DNA from: Cladorhizidae sp. MBARI D1340-BT2
Taxonomy: Eukaryota; Porifera; Demospongiae; Poecilosclerida; Cladorhizidae
DNA: 64,000 nucleotides
Direction of reading: 5' to 3'
Assembly: GCA_028752905.1 (NCBI GenBank)
Contig: JAQNBH010000014.1
Span: 20,156,990 to 20,220,989, forward strand
How positions within the stretch are numbered: the stretch's first letter is position 1; the number at the start of each line of letters is the position of its first letter. The notes beneath the pieces were generated by a model, which was not told the origin of the DNA, searched no databases, and saw only the letters and a list, made by a program, of their open reading frames with translations. The translations under genes were made by a program, and so were the position numbers. Positions 51,308-60,650 of this stretch are shown here, piece after piece.

Positions 51308-53346
51308 CCGTACCCCGTCGTCCGACCCACGTGCACATCTGCCTCTTAACCCAGGCGAGGAGGTGCGCATGGGGACCGCTATGCCCAGGGTCGACCACGC
51401 CAGCCTCCCACATGAAGTGGAGATGGTGGATGACATCCTAAAGGAGATATGGGAGGGGGAGGGGCAACGAGATATGTGGCGGTTGAACTGCCTCATATAC
51501 GCAGGGGCAAAAACTGTGGAGGCCCTTTTAAATAGAGGAACAACCGCCAACATAAGCACCCAAACAGACCCCAAGCAGGCCCAGAAGGGCAAAGAGAACC
51601 CCCCCCCCCTTTCTCCCTTTCTTTCTTTGTTGATATGTTTTCCTTCCCCCTTTCCCTCCCCACACACAATGCTACCCCAGACACAAGAGAGAAACCCCAA
51701 CCAGGAAAGGACTCCAGAGGAGGACGTGGCGGAGGCAACTGAAGAACCTGAACAAAACAAAAGCCCGAGGGTAAGCCAAACAGATCTCATGGTGAGAAAG
51801 TGGGTCATGCATTCATTCCTCACAGGGAAAGAGAAACCCCTCACCCAAGACACCACAAGGGACAAAAGCGGGAAAGAACTCTATCAGGGAACTAAGAAGG
51901 AATCTTGGGTGGCTCACCACAGAGATCAAGGCAGGAGGAACACGGCTAAACATCAGTAGGAGACGAAAGAATCGGAGAGACAAGCTCAGGAAACGCTGGG
52001 GAGGGGACTCCAGAGGGAAACTGAGCATAACGAGAATGAGAGAGATCCGAACAAAAGTGAGAAGCCTACTGAAAATCAGGATCAGAATAAACCGCCGAAA
52101 GGCGACACACCAGAGAAAAAGAGAGGCAAACAAACGCTTCTGCACGTCCGGCCCGAGGAGACTCAAGGGGAGACCAAGGAGACCAGAGTTAAACAGGGAG
52201 CAGACAGAAGGGATAACCGACTTCTGGAGTAAGTTGTGGGTTACGAGGGGGGAGTGGGACCCAACGGACGGAGCCATCAAGAACTGGATGACCGAGACAA
52301 AGGAAAAGGTGAAGGGAGTAGAGGAAAGAGAGTACAACAAGGAAGGATTATGGAAGCGGGCGATGGCCAAAGGAGGAAAGTGGAAGGCACCTGGCCCAGA
52401 TAGAATATATGGAGCGTGGTACCTGATCCTCCCACAAATGGCCAAGATCATGGGCGAACTGGTGTGGGAAACAATAGAGGGCGAGAGGGAGGCCCCTGGT
52501 TGGTTGGTGAAAGGAAGGACAGTCCTAATTCCAAAAGAGAGCTGCGAAGGAAAACTTGAACAGTACCGCCCCATCACCTGCCTCAACACTGCATATAAGC
52601 TGCTAACAAGCATGCTAGCGGAGATGCTAACAGAGCACGTGATGGACAATGGGGTGCCGCCCGAAGAACAAAAAGCCATACGAAAAGACACAAGGGGCTG
52701 CCTGGATGCAATAACAATTGACCAGGCAGCAAACAGGTAAGCCCAAATGGAGAGGAGGGACCTCTCGGTGGCATGGATAGACTTCCGAAAAGCCTACGAT
52801 GTTATCCCACACAAATGGATAGAGAAAGCACTAAGAGCAATTAAAGCACCTCCGATGATCCAAAAGGCTATTTCAGGACTGATACCAAAATGGGCCACAA
52901 ACATAGAGATCCAAACCAACCAGGGGACCACCACCACCACCACAACCATTCCGATCACACTCAAGAGAGGGATATTTCAGGGGGACTCGCTGTCTCCAAT
53001 CCTGTTCTGCATATGCGTAGCCCCAATCTCACATGCCCTGAGGAAGGAGAGAGGCTTTACGGCAGCACACCAAACGAGCCCGCTGACTCGTCTAATGTTT
53101 GTCGATGACCTCAAGGTGTACGCCAAGGACAAAAGCCAACTGGGTGAAGTAATCCTCAGGGCAGAAAGGGCTGCTAGAGCAGTGGGAATGACGCTTGGAC
53201 TAAACAAGTGTGCTGTAGCCCATATGGTCGGAGGAAGACAGAGGATAGAAGGAGGATCAGGGATAGCCATGGGGGAAACCATCGGAGAACTGGGAGAGGA
53301 GGAGACCTACAAATACCTAGGGGTAGAGCAGAGATTTGGGGTAGAC
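51308..53346 (+). pseudogene. Retroelement family B, copy 1
   Basis: RT of the same broad group as element A. Visible in order: EMVDDILKEI, RDMWRLNCLIYAGAK (~51475), NPNQERTPEEDV (~51695), GKWKAPGPDR (~52375), QYRPITCLNTAYKLL (~52560), a nonsense codon where copy 2 has CAA (52738), AWIDFRKAYDVIP (~52770), FQGDSLSP (~52975, intact QGD), FVDDLKVYA (~53098), YKYLGVEQ (~53310). It stops abruptly at 53346 inside the thumb-like region and is fused to minus-strand 18S. A one-base shift lies near 51880. The homologous part begins about 51389; the 80 bases before that are not shared with copy 2. Confidence 0.85.
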
Positions 53347-54223
53347 TTAATCATTACTTCGGCCCCAGAAACCAACAAAATAGGACCGAGGTCCTCTTCC
53401 ATTATTCCATGCTAATGTATTCAGGCGAAAGCCTGCCTTGAACACTCTAATTTTTTCAAAGTAAACGTCCCGAACTCCCCGACCACAGCAGTTAAGAGCA
53501 GTCGGGGCTTTTGAGAGGAAGGGCGGCTGACCAGTGCTCACCTCGCGGCGGACCAGTCAGGCCGCTCCGAAATCCAACTACGAGCTTTTTAACTGCAACA
53601 ACTTTAATATACGCTATTGGAGCTGGAATTACCGCGGCTGCTGGCACCAGACTTGCCCTCCAATTGTTCCTCGTTAAGGGGTTTAGATTGTTCTCATTCC
53701 AATTGCCAGACTACGATAGCCCAGCATTGTTATTTATTGTCACTACCTCCCCGAGTCGGGATTGGGTAATTTGCGCGCCTGCTGCCTTCCTTGGATGTGG
53801 TAGCCGTCTCTCAGGCTCCCTCTCCAGAACCGAACCCTAATTCTCCGTCACCCGTTGCAACCATGGTAGACCACTACCATACCATCGAAAGTTGATAGGG
53901 CAGAAATTTGAATGAAGCACCGCTGGCACGGGGGCCATGCGGTTCGAGCAGTTATAATGAATCACCTGGCAACCAGGGACCCGCGAGGGGAACCTGCGCC
54001 GGTTTTGGATCTAATAAATACGTCCCTTCCAGGAGTCGGGACTTTCTGCATGTATTAGCTCTAGAATTACTACGGTTATCCAAGTAGTAGAGGAACCATC
54101 AAATAAACTATATCTGATTTAATGAGCCATTCACAGTTTCACAGTATAGAATTGTTTATACTAGGAAATGCATGGCTTAGTCTTTGAGACAAGCATATGA
54201 CTACTGGCAGGATAAACCAGGTA
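53347..54223 (-). rRNA. 18S rRNA 5' half, minus strand
   Basis: From the 5' end (reverse complement of TACCTGGTTTATCCTGCCAG at about 54204-54223) to the middle of the molecule, where it is cut by retroelement B at 53346. Parallel to 38325-39183, but with fewer departures from consensus (for example CCAGCATTGTTATTTATTGT conserved). Short overlap TTAATCATTA at the junction. Confidence 0.93.
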
Positions 54224-54860
54224 ACTACCGGGGTCGGACGCGAGACGGCTCCCCCGGGGGCAGCCACCGCGCTGCGGCCCGACGCCCTTCTCGCGAGGGA
54301 CGGTCGAGCCGGAATCTGTCTTCGCTCTCCGTCGCGACCGAACCTACGACGGCCTGTGTCCGCCTTCTGCTGCGCATTGCAAGTCCTCCGGCAAGAGCGC
54401 ACGCGCGCCACGTCGAGGGAAACCCGGGTCGGAACCGTAATTAAGTTATCGGTGCCGGGCCCTTGAGTGCGGTCCACGGCCTTGCGGCCGATGGACGGGC
54501 ACTCAACTTACTCAGAGCAGCTGCCCTGCGGCGGGAACGCATGCAACCTCCTCTCGAAATCAACATACGGACGGCGGCGGCGGCTCAACGGGCAGGCCTC
54601 GACCGGCTTACAGAGGGACATGGGCCAGACGAGCCTCTGCCGCCGATGCGGCACCCTTGGCATAACGTGACAGCCGACTGGTCGGGTCATGCGATGCGGT
54701 CCAAAAGAACCCGCGGCACCCCAACGAAATGACCGGCATGCCATCGTCTGCTTTGGGTGGGTTTGTGCACTGGTTCAGAGACCAGCAGTAACCCCCCCCT
54801 CATAGTAGCTCACGTAGACCATGTCCGAGGCAAGCGCATAAAGACATGTACTTGAACCTG
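54224..54860 (-). other. 5' external transcribed spacer, second copy
   Basis: Flank of the minus-strand 18S, collinear with 39184-39800. It is more GC-rich and has about 25 extra bases near 54240-54265 (GGCTCCCCCGGGGGCAGCCA), a perfect hairpin. ORFs on both strands here are chance readings of GC-rich DNA. Confidence 0.65.
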
Positions 54861-55364
54861 AATAAGCGTATTGTTGTCTCAAGTTTTTTTGGCGACATGG
54901 ACGTGAATGTCTTCCCCTCTCTGCCCCCTCTTGCCCATCTCCCCCCCTCAACCCTCTCTCTCTCTCCCGCCACTGCTCCCTCTCTCCCTTGCTCTCTCTC
55001 CCGCCGCTGCTCCCTCTCTCGCTTGGCTCTCTCTCTCTTCTGAAGGAATGAACATGGGGTCGAAAGGGAGGGTAGAAAGGGAGGGCAGGCTATGTTTAGG
55101 GTTGGGAGAGGAACTGTCGGGGCCAAAAACAGATGGAGAAGATGGAAACTGGGCCCATGATAGTTAGAAAGAGGGAAGTGGGCCATGATGGCGAGGAAGA
55201 GTGAACTGGGCCTGAAATTGGAGGAAACTGGGCCCGAGAGTTAGAATGAGGGAAACCGACTGTGCCCCCCAAAAATACCAGGGGATAGTGGGACCGAGAT
55301 AGGTAGAAAGAGTGAACTGGGCCAATAATAGGCAGAAATGGGAAACTGCAAGATATCTTGGATT

Positions 55365-55400
<36 letters not shown>

Positions 55401-56626
55401 TAGAGCCCAAATTAGCTACAAAATGTAAAGAGAAGTCCTGGTGAGAAGTCCTGGTGCGTAAAAGTCATGGTTAAAAAAGTCCTTAGAGCATCAAAGAACT
55501 AGTGAGTTAAGTCCTAGTGCGTAAAGTCCTAGTTCGTAAAGTCCTAGTGCGTAAAGTCCTAGTGCATAAAGTACTAGTGCGTAAAGTCCTAGTGCGTAAA
55601 GTCCTAGTGCGTAAAGTCCTAGTGCGTAAAGTCCTAGTGCGTAAAGTCCTAGTGCGTAAAGTCACAGTGCGTAAAACGCCTAGTGCGTAAATAATAATAA
55701 TTATTATTATTAATATTTTTTTCCCTTTTTTTTCCTTCCTTCTTTCTTTTCTTCCCCTTCCCACCTTTTCTCCCTTCACTGTGAAGGACATGTCAAACTC
55801 GCAGCGCGTAAAACCTCAGACGAGCAAGAGCTTTCAGATTGACCGAGAGGTCTTATTGTTTACCCAGTGCGTAAAAACTCGGAAAATTCCTGTACTTGAT
55901 TTTTTTCTTCTTTTCTTTCCTTTTTTTTTCTTTCCCCTTGCCCTTCACCCTACCGACCTGATGCGTAAAACTCCAGTGCCTAAAGCTTTTGACTAGCAAG
56001 ACCTTTCCCCAGTGCGTAAAAATATTGGAGTATATATAAAGGGGTTTTTTCCTTTTTTTTCCCCCCTTTCTTTTTTTCCCCCTACCGACCTGATGCGTAA
56101 AACTCCAGTGCCTAAAGCTTTTGTCTAGCAAGAGCTTTCCGCAGTGCGTAAAGATATTGGAGTAGCTATATATAAAGGGGTTTTTTCCTTTTTTTTCCTT
56201 TCCCTTTCTTTTTTTTCCCCTTGCCCTTCACCCTACCGACCTGATGCGTAAAACTCCAGTGCCTAATGCTTTTGGCTAGCAAGAAGCTTTCCCCAGTGCG
56301 TAAAAATATTGCAGTAGTATATATATATATATATTTTTTTTGGGGGGGGGGGGGGGGGGGGGGGGTTTCCTTCCCTTCTTTTTTCTTTCTCTCTCTCTCG
56401 CGCACTGCCCACGAACTGGTCGAATAGCCAGAGAAAATGCTGCTCTGAGTCTTAATTTTTTCCCCTCCACCCTTCTTTTCCACCTCTCTCGCCGAAATGT
56501 TGCAGACTTTTTGGTGGTGGTTTCATTTCGAGAGGACAGAGCCCGTATGGACCAAAGATATAAAGAAGGGGGAATGGGAGGGAAAAGAAGGGGGGAAAGA
56601 AGAAAAAAAGATCTTTAGGACAATCA
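54861..56626 (-). repeat. rDNA intergenic spacer, second copy
   Basis: Same order as the first spacer but shorter: CT-rich tract (54910-55040, with CTCTCTCCCGCCRCTGCTCC repeats), AACTGGGCC-type units (55130-55340), (GATA)n (55366-55400), 15-base GTAAAGTCCTAGTGC units (55500-55690), then three or more blocks with GATGCGTAAAACTCCAGTGC and AGTATATATAAAGGGG (55960-56330), and a G-run at 56341-56366. Confidence 0.88.
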
Positions 56627-56654
56627 AGGCTTAATCTCAGTGGATCGTAGCAGC
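56627..56654 (-). rRNA. 28S rRNA 3' terminal fragment
   Basis: GGCTTAATCTCAGTGGATCG plus TAGCAGC matches the 28S 3' end at 42423-42448 and is then replaced by retroelement B. Confidence 0.85.
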
Positions 56655-56827
56655 TAACAGGAAGAGTCGACCATGCCAGTTTCCCACGCAAAGTGGAGAA
56701 GGTGGACAATGTCCTGAAGGAGATATTGGAGCAGAAGGGGGAACAAGACATGTGGAGGCTGAACTGCCTCATATATGCTGGGGCAAAAGCTCTGGAGGCC
56801 CTACTAAAAAGAGGAGCAACCACCAGG

Positions 56828-56916
56828 GTAAGCACCCAAACATACTCAAACATACCCAAAATGACAAAGGTAACCCTTTTGATGACAATGTTCTTTCCCC
56901 ACACAATGCTGCCCAG
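56828..56916 (+). other. Putative spliceosomal intron 1 in family B copy 2
   Basis: Donor AGG|GTAAGC and acceptor TGCTGCCCAG with a pyrimidine-rich stretch. Removing these 89 bases joins ALLKRGATTR to ARERIPNQERTPEV in one frame. In copy 1 the donor has become ATAAGC and the acceptor region reads TGCTACCCCAG. Confidence 0.6.
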
Positions 56917-57006
56917 GCACGAGAGAGAATCCCCAACCAGGAGAGGACTCCAGAGGTGGACGTGCCGGAGGCGAGGACAGGAACTGAGCAGGACAAGAGT
57001 CCGAGG

Positions 57007-57065
57007 GTAAGCCAAGTAGATTCCTAGGTGAGAAAGAGGGTCATGCACTTAAATCTCACAGGGAG
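57007..57065 (+). other. Putative spliceosomal intron 2 in family B copy 2
   Basis: Donor CCGAGG|GTAAGC. Using the AG at 57064-57065 joins EQDKSPR in frame to TETNTQDNTGTKEEIETDME; the more typical acceptor CTCACAG (57061) gives the wrong frame. The unspliced frame meets TAG at 57025. Copy 1 has the same GTAAGC and CCTCACAG words. Confidence 0.45.
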
Positions 57066-58815
57066 ACAGAAACCAACACCCAAGACAACACAGGGACCAA
57101 AGAGGAAATCGAGACGGATATGGAAGGGAGCGAACCAGAAGAGAAAGCACCTAGAAAGCCCAAAGAGGGGAAAAACTCTATAAGGGAGCTAAGGAGGAAT
57201 CTTGGGTGGCTCACCTTGGAGATTACGGCAAAAAAAGGAGCAGGTCGAAATATCAGCAGGAGGCGGAAAAATCGGTGGTACAAGCTCAGGAAACGTTGGG
57301 GAGGAGATTCCAGAGGTAAATTGAGCGTATCAAGATTGAAAGAGCTCCGCACAAGAATGAAAGCCCTACTGAGAATCAGAACCAGAGTAAACCGCCGGAA
57401 GGCAATTTACCCGAGGAAAAGACAAACAAACAAGCACTTCAGCACGTCCGGCCCGAGGAGCCTCAAGGGGAAACCAAAGAGATCAAAGATAAGCCCGGAG
57501 CAGGCACAAAAGATAGCCACCTTCTGGAGCGAACTATGGGGTACAAAGGGAGAATGGGACCCGAAGAACGACGTCTTCAAGAGCTGGATAGCCGAATCAA
57601 GGGAAAAGATGGAGGTGGTAGAAGAAGGAGAGTACAACAAAGAAGAACTATGGAAGCGGGCAATGGCCAAAGGAGGAAAGTGGAAGGCACCTGGCCCAGA
57701 CAGAATACAAGGAGCATGGTACATGATCGTCCCAAAAATGGCAAAGAGCATGGGCGAACTGGTGTGGGAAACAATGGAGGGTGAGAAGGAGGTCCCCAGT
57801 TGGTTAGTGAAAGGCAGGACAGTCCTGATACCAAAGGAAAACTGCGAAGGGAGACCCAAACAGTACCGCCCCATCACCTGCCTTAACACAGCATATAAGC
57901 TGCTGACAGGAATGCTAGCAGAAATGCTGACAAGGCATGTGATGGACAGCGGGGTGCTGCCTGAGGAACAGAAAGCCATACGCAGAGGCACAAGGGGCTG
58001 CCTGGATGCGATAACAATAGACCAGGCAGCAAATAAGCAAGCCCAAATGGAGAGGAGGGACCTATCGATGGCATGGATCGACTTCAGGAAGGCCTATGAT
58101 GTCATACCATACAAGTTGGTAAAGAAGGCACTAAGAGCGATTAAGACCCCCCCCCCCCCCCCCGAAGGTAATATCAGGACTGATGCCTAAAATGGGCTAT
58201 AAACATCGAAATCCAAACCAACCAGGGGACCAACACCACCATACCAATCACACTAAAAAGAGGAATATTCCAGGGGGACTCGTTGTCCCCACTCCTGTTC
58301 TGCCTGTGCGTGGCCCCAATTTCACACGCCCTGAGGAAGGAAATTGGTTTTACGGCAGCACACAGAACAGGCCCGCTGACACACCTGATGTTCGTAGATG
58401 ACATAAAAGTGTACGCCAGAAACAGAAGCCAACGAAATGAAGTGGTCCTCAGTGCAGAAAGGACAGCCAGCGCAGTGGGAATGACACTGGGGCTAAAGAA
58501 GTGTGCAGTAGTCCACATGGTCAGAGGGAGACAGAGACGAGGAGGAGGATCAGAGATAACCACCGGGGAAATTATTGGAGAACTGGGAGAGGAGACCTAC
58601 AAATACCTCGGGGTGGAGCCGAGGTTTGGGGTGGACCTAGGAAAAACCAAGGCAGGAATTGAAAAAGAGTTCACCCTAAGAACAAGGGAAAACTGGGCGT
58701 CCCTCCTCACGGCGTAGAGAAAGGCAGAGACCCATAACCTGTGGTGTGTGGCGGTACTAAGATACTCCCTGGGGACGATATGCTGGTCAAGAAGTGAAGC
58801 CAAAGAACTGGACAG

Positions 58816-58873
58816 GTAAATCTAAACCCAATACAAATGTGCTGCCTTAACCACTCTGTGAACTGTATTGCAG
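58816..58873 (+). other. Putative spliceosomal intron 3 in family B copy 2
   Basis: Donor GACAG|GTAAATC and acceptor CTGTATTGCAG, 58 bases, containing TAA in frame. Splicing joins SEAKELDR to KTRRIMRQYQSH without a gap. Element A reads through at the same place (SELVQLDRLTRKILRQYKSH), so the intron position is fixed by the alignment. Confidence 0.72.
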
Positions 58874-59345
58874 GAAGACACGCCGAATTATGAGGCAATA
58901 CCAGAGCCACCAGTACGCAGCATCAGTGGCCAGACTCTACCTACCCAGAGCAGAAGGAGGTAGAGTACTGCAGAGCATAGAACAAGCATGGGAGCTCGAG
59001 ACAATTGCGACAGCAAGGTATCTACTAGGGAACAGGGACCACAGAGTGCGAGAGGCAGCAAAATACCTCCAGAGAATGGAACGAGGGCGTGGATTGATGA
59101 CGCACGCCCAACAGATCGGATCCAAGTACGGACATGAAGACATCCTCACCAAAGAGGTTTGGAACAGTGACACAGGGAGAGAGGGAGACAACCACAGGGA
59201 AACAGGGAGAATACAGAGGGATATCGAGGGAAAACAAGCTGGGGACAAGGGAAAAGAAAATCCTCCACCGGGAGTTTGCGATACAGACGCTGAAGCCAGA
59301 ATGCGACCGGCAGTCGTTGAAGGCACTCCACACTTGTGAGGTTTG

Positions 59346-60635
59346 CCATGGAGGTTGATCTTAGTGCATCCAGCTCTTATAAAATTATATGTATGTATTT
59401 TATATATATATATATATATATAAATATATAATTGTAGATATATTGCCTTACACCTTACACCAACTAATTTGACATACATTCATTGCTTGGATTTTTAACC
59501 AGTATATTCATTGGTTTGTCTTCCAAAACTGCAATAGTTGGTCAGTAAAAAAAAAAAAAAAGAGATAAGAAATCCTTGGGTACCCTGGGTGCCATTGATA
59601 GATTACTTCCAGACACCACAGTAAAGGGTGCTGGAGTATGAGCTATGTCATCTATAATAATGGTTGGACAGTATGTTATTCTAACAAAATAATTCTGAAC
59701 AAGAAATTACTTGTTACATCCTCTGTCACATCCTCTGTCCAGGTAAACTGCTGCAATGTGACTGTGGCTACTCTCCCTCTTCGTCGCTATTCCACCCCTT
59801 CTACTTCCGAGATCCACACCACTGCCCCTGCTACAGCATTGCACTCCCAATCCACTCCTATATTACTGCTTCCTGCTTGCATATCACTACTTTCCATTCT
59901 ACCCTGACAAGCACTACTCCTGACAAGCTGGACCCCCTATCAAAGCAGCCCCACCCAAGTGTTCTTCATTACCCACACTATTTCCCCCATAGCTGTCACT
60001 ACCAGATTCACTAGTATACTCATTCACACTCTATACTTGATCAGTTTACATCTGACATCATTGCTATACACTCCTCACTTGAATAGAATTTTCTGGCCAT
60101 TTTTACTAAAGCAGGAAAAAGCAACAGCTAGTTTGTTTGCTTACAGCTGGATCATGGCCCCAGTGGGGCTCAGTTGTGGTCATGTTCAACTACAACCTTA
60201 AGTGGTTTTTGTACACCAATGATAACACCACAGCTGCTGTTAACATAAGAGCTAATTAAAGAACTAGCTTCAAGGTCACGAATTCGTGACAAGAACTAGC
60301 GGTAGCGTTCAAGGTCACGAATTCGTGACGCTCGTCGCCGTGACTGTTAATTTAAATGTCACGAATCCGTGACGCTCGTCCTCACGACTTAATTAATTGT
60401 GTCACGGATTCGTGACGCTCGTCCTTTAAGGGTTAATGCAATTCTCAGAAAAAAATTAACAGAAAAATAGACGCATTTTACTACTACTGAACTCACTGTA
60501 TTGTAATTTTCACAATACATTATTGTATATCTTCGCTTATATTGTTAATAAATTGTTCATGCATAATTATTTCATGCATAATTATTATAATTTTGTTACT
60601 GTTGATCATCTTTGAATTTGCTATTGCTTCTACGT
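59346..60635. other. Intergenic with microsatellites
   Basis: (TA)n at about 59399-59430, an A-run at 59547-59562, otherwise no recognisable gene. CT-rich sequence at 59760-60080 gives unsupported frames. Confidence 0.5.
60276..60436. repeat. Four 16-bp palindromes next to a TTAA terminus-like sequence
   Basis: GTCACGAATTCGTGAC occurs at about 60276-60291 and 60314-60329, then GTCACGAATCCGTGAC (about 60358) and GTCACGGATTCGTGAC (about 60402), three followed by GCTCGTC. The row ends CTTTAAGGGTTAA. AGGGTTAA is how piggyBac-type right ends look. No partner terminus was found. Confidence 0.55.
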
Positions 60636-60650
60636 TCCCTTCTCTATACT

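Larger units (their letters stand above)
56655..59345 (+). pseudogene. Retroelement family B, copy 2
   Basis: The longer copy. Order: KVDNVLKEILEQKGEQDMWR (~56695), LNCLIYAGAK, IPNQERTPEVDVPEARTG (~56930), then an open frame 57120-58190 with NSIRELRRNLGWLTLEI, GKWKAPGPDRIQ (~57678), QYRPITCLNTAYKLLTG (~57860), AWIDFRKAYDVIP (~58070). A 16-base C-run at 58147 shifts the frame; RT resumes with FQGDSLSPLLF (~58268), FVDDIKVYA (~58390) and KYLGVEP (~58600). A TAG at 58714 breaks it; then LWCVAVLRYSLGTICWSRSE, a short intron, and RQYQSHQYAASVARLYLPRA (~58893). The C-terminal knuckle and endonuclease are not convincingly present; the copy fades near 59345. It abuts the 28S 3' end fragment. Confidence 0.87.

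Noticed and set aside
55507..55791. TLRTRTLRTRT repeat protein
   Set aside because: Translation of the 15-base spacer repeat.
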